From Novosphingobium subterraneum (GTDB lineage Bacteria > Pseudomonadota > Alphaproteobacteria > Sphingomonadales > Sphingomonadaceae): a stretch of DNA of 64,000 bases. The position numbers and the translations under genes were made by a program. Location: the NCBI RefSeq assembly GCF_000807925.1, contig NZ_JRVC01000011.1:95273-159272 (forward strand), given 5' to 3'. The notes under the pieces are model-generated. The model did not search any database, was not told the origin of the DNA, and saw only the letters and a program-made list of their open reading frames with translations. Below are positions 24,810 through 33,153 of this stretch, piece after piece (positions within the stretch are counted from its first letter, which is position 1; every line of letters starts with the position of its first letter).

Positions 24810-25323
24810 GCTGCTACCCTCCCGTCTGCCGGCTAAACCCACCGCGCTGATCGGTCTCGGCGCGGCCGCGCTGGCGACCACGATCGCGCTGCCGCCAACG
24901 CCGTGGCTGGTCTGGAACGCATCGGCCAGCGCGCCGATCGGTCTCTATGCCGTCAGCGGACGGCAGGACATCGCATCGGGCGACATGGTGCTGGTCCGGG
25001 TGCCCGACCGCTGGCGCCGGCTCGCCGCCGAGCGGCGCTACATTCCGATCAATATCCCGCTGGTCAAGCGCGTCGCGGCCGCGCCCGGCGATCGCGTCTG
25101 TGCGCGCGGGCGGGAGATCTATGTCAACGGCCACCCGGTGGCCGAACGCCGCGAAGCCGATGGCCGCGACCGTCCGATGCCGTGGTGGAATGGCTGCGTG
25201 ATGTTGCGTTCGGGCGCATTGTTCCTGCTGATGGACAGCCCGGATTCGTTCGATGGGCGTTATTTCGGACCGACATCGCGCGGCGACGTCATCGGCGAGG
25301 TGCGACTGCTGTGGCTGGGCTGA
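24802..25323 (+). CDS. traF: Conjugal transfer signal peptidase TraF (S26 family)
   Basis: A 173-residue inner-membrane serine protease. A single hydrophobic segment (residues 15-35) is followed by the S26 active site: Ser43 in SASAPIGLYAV and Lys89 in PLVKRVAAAPGD. In RP4, TraF processes and cyclises the TrbC pilin; this ICE encodes a TrbC at 44188-44541, so the same partnership is expected. The gene overlaps both neighbours, placing it in an operon with the HTH protein and the lytic transglycosylase. Confidence 0.9.
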   Translation: MARLLPSRLPAKPTALIGLGAAALATTIALPPTPWLVWNASASAPIGLYAVSGRQDIASGDMVLVRVPDRWRRLAAERRYIPINIPLVKRVAAAPGDRVCARGREIYVNGHPVAERREADGRDRPMPWWNGCVMLRSGALFLLMDSPDSFDGRYFGPTSRGDVIGEVRLLWLG

Positions 25324-25952
25324 GGGTCGCCATCACCGCCCTGGCGCTGCTGGCGGCGGCACCGGCTGACGCGCAGTCGGTCGTTCACTGGCGGCCCTAT
25401 ATCGAGGCAGCCTCGGCGCGTTTCGGCGTGCCGGTAGAATGGATCGAGCGCGTCATGCGCGCCGAGAGCGGCGGGCGCACGGTGCTGGACGGGCGCCCGA
25501 TTACCAGCCACGCCGGCGCGATGGGACTGATGCAGCTCATGCCCGGCACCTGGTCCGAAATGCGCGCGCGGCTCGGGCTCGGACGTGATCCCCATAGCCC
25601 GCGCGACAACATATTGGCGGGGACGCTCTATCTTCGTCTGATGTATGACCGCTTCGGTTATCCCGGACTGTTCGCAGCCTATAACGCGGGACCGGCACGC
25701 TATGCCGAGCACGTGCGGACCGGCCGCGCGCTGCCCGGTGAGACCCGCGCCTATCTCGCGAGCGTCGCCGGAGTGCCCGTCAATTCCCGGTCGGCTGTCA
25801 CGGCCGCCAGTGCAACGCCGCGTACCGTCAATGCCATCTTCTTCGCGATCGGCGACCGGCCCCCTGCCGGCCGGAGCGAAGCCGGTGCGGCCACGCTGTT
25901 CGTCGCGCTGCGATCGACGTCGCCCGAGAAGAACGCGCCAGACCGCCCATAG
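25311..25952 (+). CDS. Lytic transglycosylase (SLT domain)
   Basis: A 213-residue exported murein-cleaving enzyme that opens peptidoglycan for the mating apparatus. The GTG start gives a signal peptide (VAITALALLAAAPADAQS), overlapping traF by 13 bases. The SLT domain carries the catalytic Glu52 in RAESGGRTV, GAMGLMQLMPGTW, and the block FAAYNAGP. A short Ala/Ser/Pro-rich tail of about 60 residues follows. Transglycosylases are a standard part of type IV secretion loci, where VirB1 is the model. Confidence 0.9.
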   Translation: MAGLRVAITALALLAAAPADAQSVVHWRPYIEAASARFGVPVEWIERVMRAESGGRTVLDGRPITSHAGAMGLMQLMPGTWSEMRARLGLGRDPHSPRDNILAGTLYLRLMYDRFGYPGLFAAYNAGPARYAEHVRTGRALPGETRAYLASVAGVPVNSRSAVTAASATPRTVNAIFFAIGDRPPAGRSEAGAATLFVALRSTSPEKNAPDRP

Positions 25953-26006
25953 TGCGAGCCGATCGGGGCTTCATGCCGAATCGTGTTTCTGCTATGTTCC
26001 GAGCCT

Positions 26007-26462
26007 ATGGAGTTGGTCGTGATGTTGCTCGGTCTGATCCTGTCCGCCACCGGCATCGTCCTCTTCGCCTGGGCGATGTTCCGGCTCGCCGTCTTCGCAC
26101 TCCCGGTCGGGCTCGGTGCGGCCGCATTTCTGTGGGCGGGGGGTGGCGAACTGGGGCCGTTGCTCGGTCTGCTTCTCGGCCTCGTCGTCGGCGTCGCGGT
26201 CTTGCTGATCGGACGCATGCTCATCGCGTCGCGGTTGCCCGTTCCGCTTCGCGGAGCGATCGCGCTTCTCTTCGCCGTGCCCGCCGGGATCGCCGGCGGC
26301 AGTGTCGTCTCCAGCCTGATGCAGCTCGGCGGTGCGGGGCCGACCGCGACCGGCATCGCCGCGGCGGTCGGCGCGATCATCATCGCCGGTGCCGCCATGA
26401 TGAGCCTGTTGCCCGCGATGACCGCTTGCACCGGTTCGAACGGATCCCCGCTGCACGGTTGA
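26007..26462 (+). CDS. Small integral membrane protein, unknown function
   Basis: A 151-residue protein made almost wholly of hydrophobic segments, with four or five likely membrane helices (residues 4-25, 28-46, 48-70, about 83-105, 115-140). The ATG chosen is followed by MELVVMLLGLILSATG; an in-frame ATG at 25983 is possible. It lies 54 bases downstream of the transglycosylase in the transfer region. I do not recognise the family. Confidence 0.6.
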   Translation: MELVVMLLGLILSATGIVLFAWAMFRLAVFALPVGLGAAAFLWAGGGELGPLLGLLLGLVVGVAVLLIGRMLIASRLPVPLRGAIALLFAVPAGIAGGSVVSSLMQLGGAGPTATGIAAAVGAIIIAGAAMMSLLPAMTACTGSNGSPLHG

Positions 26463-26977
26463 TCTGTTGGGGCCAGTGGGCCGAGTGCTCGCTCCTCGTG
26501 TCACCGCGCGCATGGCGACCACGACGAGAGTGCTTCAAGACGGCAGGGTCTGACCTGACGCATCCGGGTTTTCAGGCGCCTCGCGCCTGCGGCGCGACCG
26601 CCGCTCTATTCCGCTAGGCTCACATCCGTTCGCCAAGCTCCACCGGGCCACGCTTCGCGCGTCCCGGCCAAAGGTGACGATCGGACTGGCGGGATGCCGG
26701 AGCCTTGCTCCGGCCTGTCGTCGCCGCGCCTGACCGGCGCGGCGGCATTTTTCGTTGGGCCTTCCCCTCGTCGCGCGGGTGGGCGGCGCTCCCTTCTGGG
26801 CCCGGCCCGGCGTCCCGCAAGCCGGCCTTCGACTGCGCTCGGGTCCGGCTCCTCCATTGCATTTCGGCCCTGCGGGTGCGGACCGCCTCCTGGCCGCGCC
26901 CGGCAGGTCGCAATTCGCCGCCCACCCCCGCTCCGGGGGAGGCCCTGGGGTTTTTGGGGCGGCATTGGAGGATAGCC
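26463..26977. other. Long structured spacer upstream of ardC
   Basis: About 515 bases without a gene, very GC-rich and pyrimidine-rich, with many short hairpins. The clearest is the 8-bp stem GCCGGAGC/GCTCCGGC at 26696-26714. The last 150 bases are C-rich and end in a GGAGGATAG-type ribosome site before ardC. It may be a long structured leader that controls ardC expression; open frames here have no coding support. Confidence 0.55.
26724..26752 (+). terminator. Possible terminator hairpin
   Basis: CCGCGCC and GGCGCGG form a 7-bp stem with a 5-base loop, followed after five bases by TTTTT. It would end transcripts coming from the traF and transglycosylase genes. Confidence 0.45.
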
Positions 26978-27949
26978 ATGCACCAGACCGGCAGCCAACG
27001 CGCGCGCGCAGAGGGCAGCAAACGCCAGCCCCCGGCGGAGCGCGCCAATCTTTACGACGAGGTGACGGGCCGCATTGTTTCCGAACTTGAGGCGGGCCGC
27101 TTCCCTTGGGTCCAGCCTTGGGGCCGCCCCAATGGTCAAGGCTTCTCCGCCGCCCCCGGCCTCCCGCGCAACGGGCTCACCAGCCGCAATTACAGCGGCG
27201 TCAATGTCCTGATCCTGTGGGGAGCAGTGATCGAGAACGGCTATCCGTCGCAATCGTGGCTGACCTTCCGCCAAGCCTTGGAGGCGGGCGGCAATGTCAG
27301 GAAAGGCGAGCGCGGGACAAGGGTTGTCTATGCCGACCGCTTCACCCCCGAAGCCGAGAAGGAACGCGCGCGCCAGACCGGCGGCGAAGCCCGCGCGGTG
27401 CCGTTCCTCAAACGCTTCACCGTGTTCAACGTCGCACAGTGCGAAGGCTTGCGCCCCGGCCTTGCCACCGACCCCGCACCGCTTCCCGAACGCCAAGTCG
27501 TGCCGATCGCCGAAGCGGTCATTGCGGCATCGGGCGTCGATTTCCGCATCGGTGGGGACAAGGCCTACTATGTCCCGAGCGCCGACTATGTGCAGGTGCC
27601 CCCGCAACCGGCCTTCCACGAACAGATCAATTTCTACCGGACGGCGCTGCACGAACTCTGTCATGCCAGCGGCCACCCGTCGCGCCTCAATCGCAATCTG
27701 CGCAATGCGTTCGGCAGCAAGGACTATGCGCGCGAAGAATTGATCGCCGAGATGGGATCGGCCTTCCTTTGCGCCGCGCTCGGCATCGTGCCGACCGTTC
27801 GTCACGCCGATTATCTGGCATCATGGCTCGACGTGCTGCGCGAGGACAATCGCGCGATCTTTCGCGCGGCCAGTCAGGCGAGCAAGGCCGCCGATTGGCT
27901 GCTTGCCCGCTACGCCGAGACGCAGGACGAAGGGAGGGAAGCGGCATGA
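26978..27949 (+). CDS. ardC: ArdC family antirestriction protein
   Basis: A 323-residue protein with an N-terminal single-stranded-DNA-binding domain (about residues 20-150, including FPWVQPWG and NYSGVNVLIL) and a C-terminal zinc metallopeptidase-like domain with HELCH at 225-229 and the downstream acidic block EELIAEMGSAFLC. ArdC proteins protect incoming conjugated DNA from restriction in the new host. The start at 26978 follows GGAGGATAGCC. It is followed by DUF2958 in an ATGA overlap, a pairing common on sphingomonad and other alphaproteobacterial conjugative elements. Confidence 0.92.
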   Translation: MHQTGSQRARAEGSKRQPPAERANLYDEVTGRIVSELEAGRFPWVQPWGRPNGQGFSAAPGLPRNGLTSRNYSGVNVLILWGAVIENGYPSQSWLTFRQALEAGGNVRKGERGTRVVYADRFTPEAEKERARQTGGEARAVPFLKRFTVFNVAQCEGLRPGLATDPAPLPERQVVPIAEAVIAASGVDFRIGGDKAYYVPSADYVQVPPQPAFHEQINFYRTALHELCHASGHPSRLNRNLRNAFGSKDYAREELIAEMGSAFLCAALGIVPTVRHADYLASWLDVLREDNRAIFRAASQASKAADWLLARYAETQDEGREAA

Positions 27950-28380
27950 TTACGCTCCCCCATGCGATCCTTTCGGCGCTGCGCGCGAATGCGCGCGCCA
28001 GCCGCCTCCACGAGCAGCGCGACGAACGGTTCGACCCGTTCCCGGTGGTCAAATTCTTCAATCCGGTCGGCGCGGCGACGTGGATCGCCACCGAGCTTTA
28101 CGACGATGGAGACACGCTGTTCGGCCTCGCCGACTTGGGGTTCGGATGCCCGGAAATGGGCGTGTTCTCGCTTACCGAGATTGCGGGCGTCCGCTTGCCC
28201 TTCGGCCTGTTCATCGAGCGCGACGAGCATTTCGAGCCGCTGGCCCCGCTTTCGCTATGGTCCGATACCGCGCGGCGCATGGGTGCAATCGTTCTGGCCG
28301 AAGCCGAACTTCGCCGCATCACCGATAGCCGGAACGGCAACGAGCTTCCGCCGCCTCTTGATGATCGAGGGGCCGGATGA
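27946..28380 (+). CDS. DUF2958 family protein
   Basis: A 144-residue protein of the DUF2958 family, recognised from the blocks KFFNPVGAATWIATELYDDG, LFGLADLGFGCPEMGVFSL and LPFGLFIERDEHFEP. It begins in a 4-base overlap with ardC and is therefore translated with it. The family is found with ArdC and ParB-like genes on mobile elements; its biochemical role is not known. Confidence 0.87.
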   Translation: MITLPHAILSALRANARASRLHEQRDERFDPFPVVKFFNPVGAATWIATELYDDGDTLFGLADLGFGCPEMGVFSLTEIAGVRLPFGLFIERDEHFEPLAPLSLWSDTARRMGAIVLAEAELRRITDSRNGNELPPPLDDRGAG

Positions 28381-28465
28381 CGCGCGGCGCGTTTCGCCGC
28401 ATTGAGTGCCGGTCCCGCCCATCCAGCAAGACAAACGGGACCGGCGCTCCAGAAGGAGCAGACCA

Positions 28466-30277
28466 ATGAAACTCGACTTTATCGACCATAGCAAGCTGGT
28501 TCCGTCCAAGGTGAACATGCGGCACGGACCCAAGCCCCCGGACGTGGGCGACATTCTGCCCTCGATCCGCAAGCGCGGTGTCATCGTGCCGCTGATCGTG
28601 CGCCCGCAGGCGGGCAACGATAATGGCGTCCACGAAATCGTCGCCGGGCGGCGGCGCTGGACGGCGAACGCCATCGCGCTTGTCGAGGGCATCGACCACG
28701 GCCCGCTTCCCGTCGCCATCCTCGACGCCGGGGACGACGCCGACGCCATCGAGGCATCGCTTCTCGAGAACACCCGGCTCGATCCCGACGAGGTGACGCG
28801 ATGGGAAACCTTCGCACGGCTGGTCAAGGAGGGCCGCGACATTGCGGATATCTCCGCGACGTTCGGCATTCCCGAGCTTGGCGTGAAGCGTATCCTAGCG
28901 CTCGGCAACCTGCTTCCGCGCATCCGCGATCTTTACCGCAAGGAGAAGATCAACGCGGCGACCGTCCGGCATCTGACGCTGGCGAGCAAGCAGCAGCAGA
29001 AGGCATGGCTGGCGCTCTACGACGATGACGACGCCTATTGCCCGACCGGCCAGCAATTGAAGGCATGGCTGTTCGGCGGGCAGTCGATCAAGGTCGAACA
29101 TGCCCTGTTCGACGTCGATGCGAGCGGCCTTGCGATCGTCGCCGATCTGTTCGGCGAAGACCGCTATTTTGCAGATGCCGACGCGTTCTGGACCGCGCAG
29201 AACGCCGTAATCGACGCGCGCAAGGAGGACTATCTGGATGCCGGATGGTTCGACGTGGTGATCGTCCCGCCCGGCGAATATTTCTACCGCTATGAGTTCG
29301 CCAAGGCACCCAAGCGCAAGGGCGGGCGCGTGTATATAGATGTGCGCGAAAGCGGCGAGGTCGAGGTCCACGAAGGCTATGTGACGAGCAAGGAGGCCAA
29401 GCGGCTCGAACGCGGCGAGGCAATCGAAACCGGCCCCAAAGTGCCGCGCCCCGAAGTGACGAGCACGATGCAGACCTATATCAACCTGCACCGTCATGCC
29501 GCTGTCCGCGCCTCGCTGACCCGTCATCCCAAGGTCGCGCTGCGCTTGATGGTCGCCCATGTCATCGTCGGGTCGCCACTGTGGACGGTCAAGCCCGAGC
29601 CGCAGACCGCGCGCAACGACGATGTGCGCGAAAGCGTCGAAACTTGCCGCGCGGAAACCGACTTCGACGCGAAGCGCCGCGCCGTATTGGACCTTCTCGG
29701 CTTCTCGCCCGAGGAACCGACCGTCACAGGCGGCAACGGCGACGACTTCGGACTGGTCGGCGTGTTCCTGCGCTTGCTCGACGTGCCCGACCGCGCCGTA
29801 ATGGACGTGATCGTCATCGTCATGGGCGAAACGCTCGCCAGCGGCAGCGCCGCCATCGAGGCGGTCGGCGGCGAGATCGGCGTCGATATGGCCCGCTACT
29901 GGCAGGCCGACGACGCCTTTTTCGAGTGTGTCCGCGACAAGGAGGTGCTGACCCGCATCGTCGCCGAGGTGGCGGGCGAACCTGTCGCCGCCGCCAATGC
30001 GAAGGAACCGGGCAAGGTCTTGAAGCGCATCGTCCGCGACCATCTGGAGGGTGCGAACGGGCGGCCCAAGGTCGAGGGTTGGGTGCCGAAATGGATGGCG
30101 TTCCCGCCCGCTACCTATACGGCGCGCGGCGGCGTCGGCACCGTCGCGGCTCATGCCAAGGTGCTCGCGGCGCGCCCCGACCGCGAGCCGGAACCGACCG
30201 GCCCCGGCGCGGTGATTGCGCTTCCGGCCCCTGCCAAGGCCGAGCCGCAGGAACAGCCCGAGCGCGAAGCCGCATGA
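28466..30277 (+). CDS. ParB/Spo0J-like DNA-binding protein
   Basis: A 603-residue protein. The N-terminal ParB-like nuclease/CTPase domain (about residues 5-100) has IVPLIVRP and VAGRRRWTANAI. The following helix-turn-helix region contains ASLLENTRLDPDEVTRWETF and DISATFGIPELGVKRIL. The long C-terminal half resembles the ICE and plasmid ParB-like proteins that travel with ardC and DUF2958. There is no ParA partner in the window, so a role in stabilisation, replication of the circular form or transcription is more likely than classical partition. An AGAAGGAGCAG ribosome site supports the start. Confidence 0.85.
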   Translation: MKLDFIDHSKLVPSKVNMRHGPKPPDVGDILPSIRKRGVIVPLIVRPQAGNDNGVHEIVAGRRRWTANAIALVEGIDHGPLPVAILDAGDDADAIEASLLENTRLDPDEVTRWETFARLVKEGRDIADISATFGIPELGVKRILALGNLLPRIRDLYRKEKINAATVRHLTLASKQQQKAWLALYDDDDAYCPTGQQLKAWLFGGQSIKVEHALFDVDASGLAIVADLFGEDRYFADADAFWTAQNAVIDARKEDYLDAGWFDVVIVPPGEYFYRYEFAKAPKRKGGRVYIDVRESGEVEVHEGYVTSKEAKRLERGEAIETGPKVPRPEVTSTMQTYINLHRHAAVRASLTRHPKVALRLMVAHVIVGSPLWTVKPEPQTARNDDVRESVETCRAETDFDAKRRAVLDLLGFSPEEPTVTGGNGDDFGLVGVFLRLLDVPDRAVMDVIVIVMGETLASGSAAIEAVGGEIGVDMARYWQADDAFFECVRDKEVLTRIVAEVAGEPVAAANAKEPGKVLKRIVRDHLEGANGRPKVEGWVPKWMAFPPATYTARGGVGTVAAHAKVLAARPDREPEPTGPGAVIALPAPAKAEPQEQPEREAA

Positions 30278-30387
30278 AACTGGACGGGCGGCGGCGCACC
30301 CGCCGCCCGTTCCGTCCCCCATAAAATCGCCGCGCCGCTCGGCCGCAAGCGGCCCTCGCGGCGCGGATTTCAGACAGGAGACTTGTC

Positions 30388-30855
30388 ATGGCCGACCGTG
30401 TTTCGGCATCCATCACCATCGGCGGGACGCTCCCCGCCAGCCAGCTTCCCGCCTTCGCCGAGGCCATCGCGAACGAAGGGCTGTCCACCGAATGGGACGG
30501 CGAACCCTTCGCGCTCGGCGATCTGCCCGAGGGCGAGCCCTTGGCGCTCATGGCGCACGAGGTCGCCTGGGGGCGGTTCGAGGGACTCGAAGCCTTCTGC
30601 ATCGCGCATGGGCTTTTCTTCGCGCGCTGGTCGGGCGCCTATGCCTGCCAGTGGGGTGCGGAACGCACCGTGTTCACCGGCAGCGGCGAACCGCAAAGCT
30701 ACGCTGCCGACGAGGACGACTATATCCTCATGGGGCGCTGCACCGCCGAGCGATTGGGCAGCTATGCGGCGATCATCGCGCATTTCGATGCGGCCGACTT
30801 CGCGGTGCCCCCGCTTGTCATCACGCCCGAACGGGAGGAGGCGAGCAATGGCTGA
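30388..30855 (+). CDS. Conserved hypothetical ICE protein (155 aa)
   Basis: An acidic, soluble-looking protein of 155 residues beginning MADRVSASITIGGTLPA, with no signal peptide or membrane segment. I do not recognise the family. It has an ACAGGAGAC ribosome site and overlaps the next gene by eight bases, so the two form a pair. Codon composition matches the GC-rich backbone, which supports it as a real gene. Confidence 0.75.
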   Translation: MADRVSASITIGGTLPASQLPAFAEAIANEGLSTEWDGEPFALGDLPEGEPLALMAHEVAWGRFEGLEAFCIAHGLFFARWSGAYACQWGAERTVFTGSGEPQSYAADEDDYILMGRCTAERLGSYAAIIAHFDAADFAVPPLVITPEREEASNG

Positions 30856-31351
30856 CATCTGGATTCAGGGCAGCTTCGCCTTTCGCTGCACCGCCGCCGA
30901 GTGCGCGCTGATCGAGGAAGTCGCAAACGCTGGCTACGCGCTAGCGAATGACGACGCGCCCGATCCGCCGAGCGCGGCGCTGCTCGCAGCCTTTCCGCCG
31001 GACGATGCGAACGCGCGGTGGAGCGGGTTTCGCGAGGCGTTCAACGATCCCGAATTTCCCACCATCGGAGCCGATTTCATCGCTGAAACCTGCCCCGACG
31101 ATCCATCCGCGCGGATCGTGTGTTTCGCCAGCATGGACGATTTCGATGCCGCTGCCATCGCGGTGGTGATCCAGCGATGTTGCCCCGAAACGCTCGCCAA
31201 GGGGCCGATCGGCTTTGAATGGGCCATGACCTGTTCCAAGCCCCGCATCGGGGAGTTCGGTGGCGGCTGGTGCGCGATTTTCGCAGACCGCATCGAGATC
31301 GACGCGACCAACGAGGCGCTGTCGCGCGCGCTCGCGGGCGACGGCAACTAG
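30848..31351 (+). CDS. Conserved hypothetical ICE protein (167 aa)
   Basis: A 167-residue acidic protein beginning MADIWIQGSFAFRCTAAEC. It overlaps the previous gene and shows a similar strand-and-helix pattern, so the two may be distant paralogues or partners (both start MAD and keep an early hydrophobic strand). There are no catalytic motifs I recognise. It closes the + strand run that starts at ardC. Confidence 0.75.
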   Translation: MADIWIQGSFAFRCTAAECALIEEVANAGYALANDDAPDPPSAALLAAFPPDDANARWSGFREAFNDPEFPTIGADFIAETCPDDPSARIVCFASMDDFDAAAIAVVIQRCCPETLAKGPIGFEWAMTCSKPRIGEFGGGWCAIFADRIEIDATNEALSRALAGDGN

Positions 31352-31404
31352 CCCAAATCGCGCCGCACTGCGCGCTCGCGTGCCGAAAACCCCTGCCGCC
31401 TGAC

Positions 31405-31632
31405 CTACCGGGCGGTGCGGCGGATCACCGTCCGGGCGCTTCCGCATAACGTGCATTCGTCCTTCTGCCGCTCGAATCCGCGCGTGCCGCCGAGCGCGCA
31501 GGTGACGACATTGGCCTGTGCGGTAACCGACAGGTTGAGCCGGTCAGTCACGCAGGCATCGCACACCGCCGCGCCGTCCAGCCGCACGATCAGCCGTTCG
31601 ATCTGCCCCGCAATCGTCGTTCCTTCGTTCAT
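31405..31632 (-). CDS. Small putative zinc-ribbon protein
   Basis: A 75-residue protein on the - strand with two CxxC pairs (VCDACVTD near residue 23 and ECTLCGSA near residue 60), which would bind one zinc ion. The start ATG gives MNEGTTIAGQIERLIVRLDG; an in-frame upstream ATG at 31674 is less likely. It is the only - strand gene between the integrase and the accessory island other than the LysR gene. Function unknown; small zinc ribbons on conjugative elements are often DNA- or protein-binding. Confidence 0.6.
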   Translation of the reverse strand: MNEGTTIAGQIERLIVRLDGAAVCDACVTDRLNLSVTAQANVVTCALGGTRGFERQKDECTLCGSARTVIRRTAR

Positions 31633-31992
31633 CGCCGTGAGGCTATAGCCGCGGCCTCGTGGCCGCGAAAGCAATCATGGCTTCCCGGAAAGACGCCGGA
31701 CTGGGCTTCCTGTCCGCGCGCGCATCTCGTCCTTTCGTGTCTCACCAACCCGTCGCCGGCTCCTTGGGCGCATGACCTGGGACGGCCGCGCGCCTCGCGA
31801 AACCATCGCGCGGAACTGATTTCCCCGCGCCGCTTTGGCGGCGCTCCTCGCGGCCGCTTCGCTCCAAATCAGCCCCGCGCTTCCGGTCCTCCGCTTCGCT
31901 TCGGCCTGCGGTTCGCAGCGCGCTCAAGGGCCGTCCCTTCGGTCCGCCCATCGCCCGGCATCGGGTCGGGCGAATGTGCAAGGAGACGAGAA
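31633..31992. other. Structured GC-rich spacer upstream of the DUF736 gene
   Basis: About 360 bases with no gene. It is pyrimidine-rich and contains nested short inverted repeats, such as CCGCTTCG and CGCTTCGGCCTGCGG, in the same style as the spacers before ardC and before the small coiled-coil gene. It ends with AAGGAGACGAGAA, the ribosome site of the next gene. Confidence 0.5.
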
Positions 31993-32313
31993 ATGCCCTC
32001 AATCGGTCATGTCCAGCGCCAGAACGACGGTTCGTTCCGGGGCGCCTTGAAGACGCTTTCGGTCAATGCCGAGATCGCCATCATCCCCAACCGCAGTAAG
32101 ACCGGGGACCAGCCCGACTACCGCGTGCTGTCGAACGGCGTCGAACTGGGCGGCGGCTGGATCCGCACCGGCGAGGTGAGCCAGCGCGAATATGTCCGCC
32201 TCGCCATGTCGGCCCCCGAACTTGGCGGCCGCACCCTCTACGCCAATCTCGGCCGCGCCGCCGGGCAGGACGACGACGACGCGTTCGCCGTTATCTGGAA
32301 CCCCGGCGACTGA
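31993..32313 (+). CDS. DUF736 family protein
   Basis: A 106-residue DUF736 protein, recognised from FRGALKTLSVNAEIAIIPN, the central VLSNGVELGGGWIRTGE and the C-terminal LYANLGRAAGQDDDD. The family is carried by many alphaproteobacterial ICEs and plasmids near relaxase genes and is thought to be a small nucleic-acid-associated protein; no activity is established. It has a strong AAGGAGA ribosome site and a strong terminator immediately downstream, so it is probably a highly expressed single-gene unit. Confidence 0.9.
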   Translation: MPSIGHVQRQNDGSFRGALKTLSVNAEIAIIPNRSKTGDQPDYRVLSNGVELGGGWIRTGEVSQREYVRLAMSAPELGGRTLYANLGRAAGQDDDDAFAVIWNPGD

Positions 32314-32323
32314 GCCGGATCGG

Positions 32324-32352
32324 CCCCGCGCCGGTCACCCGGCGCGGGGCTT
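32324..32352 (+). terminator. Terminator after the DUF736 gene
   Basis: CCCCGCGCCGG and CCGGCGCGGGG form a perfect 11-bp stem with a TCAC loop, followed by CTTTCC. It begins 10 bases after the stop codon. The T run is short, but the stem is very stable. Confidence 0.7.
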
Positions 32353-32645
32353 TCCTCATGCCTTGAGGGCTTGGCGTGGGCCTTTTCCTGCACCGGAACG
32401 CGCTTGCGGGCCTGCAGAGAGGAAGAAATCCGCTCAGCAAGCACCGAGTATCCGGCGGCGAACGGACCGCCTCAACCATCGACGGTTCCCCCAATTTTCA
32501 CGCCACCTGCGTTCCGCTTCGCTCCACTCCGGCGACGAGAAAATCGGCTCCCCCGTCGCCCGCTTCGCGGCCGCTGCGCGGTGGTTGACCCCGCCCGCTC
32601 CCCGCCGGGCGATGGCTCATCTTTCGCTTGTATCAGGAGGATGAG
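32353..32645. other. Spacer before the small coiled-coil gene
   Basis: About 290 bases without a gene, pyrimidine-rich and hairpin-rich like the two other backbone spacers. It ends in the near-perfect ribosome site ATCAGGAGGATGAG. Confidence 0.45.
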
Positions 32646-32807
32646 ATGTCGGTTGAACAACAGATCGAGGAGCTTCGCGCGGAGCTTTCATGGTGCGATG
32701 ACGCGGGAGAACGGCGGCAGATCGAAGCCGAATTAAGGGCCGCTGAGAAGAGGCTGAAGCGGTGCAATCGGGCGCTGCGTCAGGCCGAACAGGCAGGCTG
32801 GCAATAA
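32646..32807 (+). CDS. Small coiled-coil protein (53 aa)
   Basis: A short gene with a near-consensus AGGAGG ribosome site seven bases before the ATG and a strong terminator 31 bases after the stop. The protein begins MSVEQQIEELRAELSWCDD and is almost entirely charged helix with heptad spacing, so it probably forms a coiled coil. It sits between DUF736 and the candidate oriT, where small accessory relaxosome proteins are often found. It has no recognised family. Confidence 0.65.
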   Translation: MSVEQQIEELRAELSWCDDAGERRQIEAELRAAEKRLKRCNRALRQAEQAGWQ

Positions 32808-32838
32808 GGCGATGCGCTGTTGAAGGGGCAGGTTCGCG

Positions 32839-32873
32839 GGAGTGGTGCCGCATGGCGCCGCTCCCCTTTTTTG
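32839..32873 (+). terminator. Strong rho-independent terminator
   Basis: GGGAGTGGTGCC and GGCGCCGCTCCC pair over 12 bp with two G-T wobbles and a GCAT loop, followed by C and TTTTTT. It terminates the small coiled-coil gene and insulates the region upstream of the relaxase. Confidence 0.85.
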
Positions 32874-32947
32874 ATCGGGAAGGCGGGAAGGCAAAGCGGG
32901 CGTCTGGGGCGGCAGGTGGCAGTCGGGCTCGATGGCAAGATAGAGGC

Positions 32948-33082
32948 AAAATCTCGCGATTTTGTAAGTGTTTGTCTGCACATCGTTTTTTGAAGGCTTT
33001 TGCGAGACTCGCCCTTTGAGTGCGAGACAGGGTTACCAGGAGTGGCGGTTTTCTGGGCTTTTCCGATCCCAATCGCGAGACT
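32948..33082. other. Candidate origin of transfer (oriT)
   Basis: The 280 bases before the relaxase gene are AT-richer than their surroundings and hold ordered repeats: an inverted repeat AAAATC-TCGC-GATTTT at 32948-32963, direct repeats TGCGAGAC at 33001-33008 and 33021-33028, and a third GCGAGACT at 33075-33082. Position next to the relaxase plus repeats is how oriT sites of this relaxase class are arranged. The nick site is not identified. Confidence 0.5.
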
Positions 33083-33153
33083 CCTTGCGCTCTGGCGAGG
33101 ACGCGCCATTCTTATCGGCGGGGAGCGTCATTCCGGCATGGAAGGACGCCGCT

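Noticed and set aside
24903..25310. Upstream half of the open frame that contains the lytic transglycosylase
   Set aside because: It is a frame shadow of traF; the real protein starts at the GTG at 25311 with a signal peptide.
28895..30322. 475-codon open frame on the - strand
   Set aside because: It is antisense to the ParB-like gene and has no start signals or recognisable domains.
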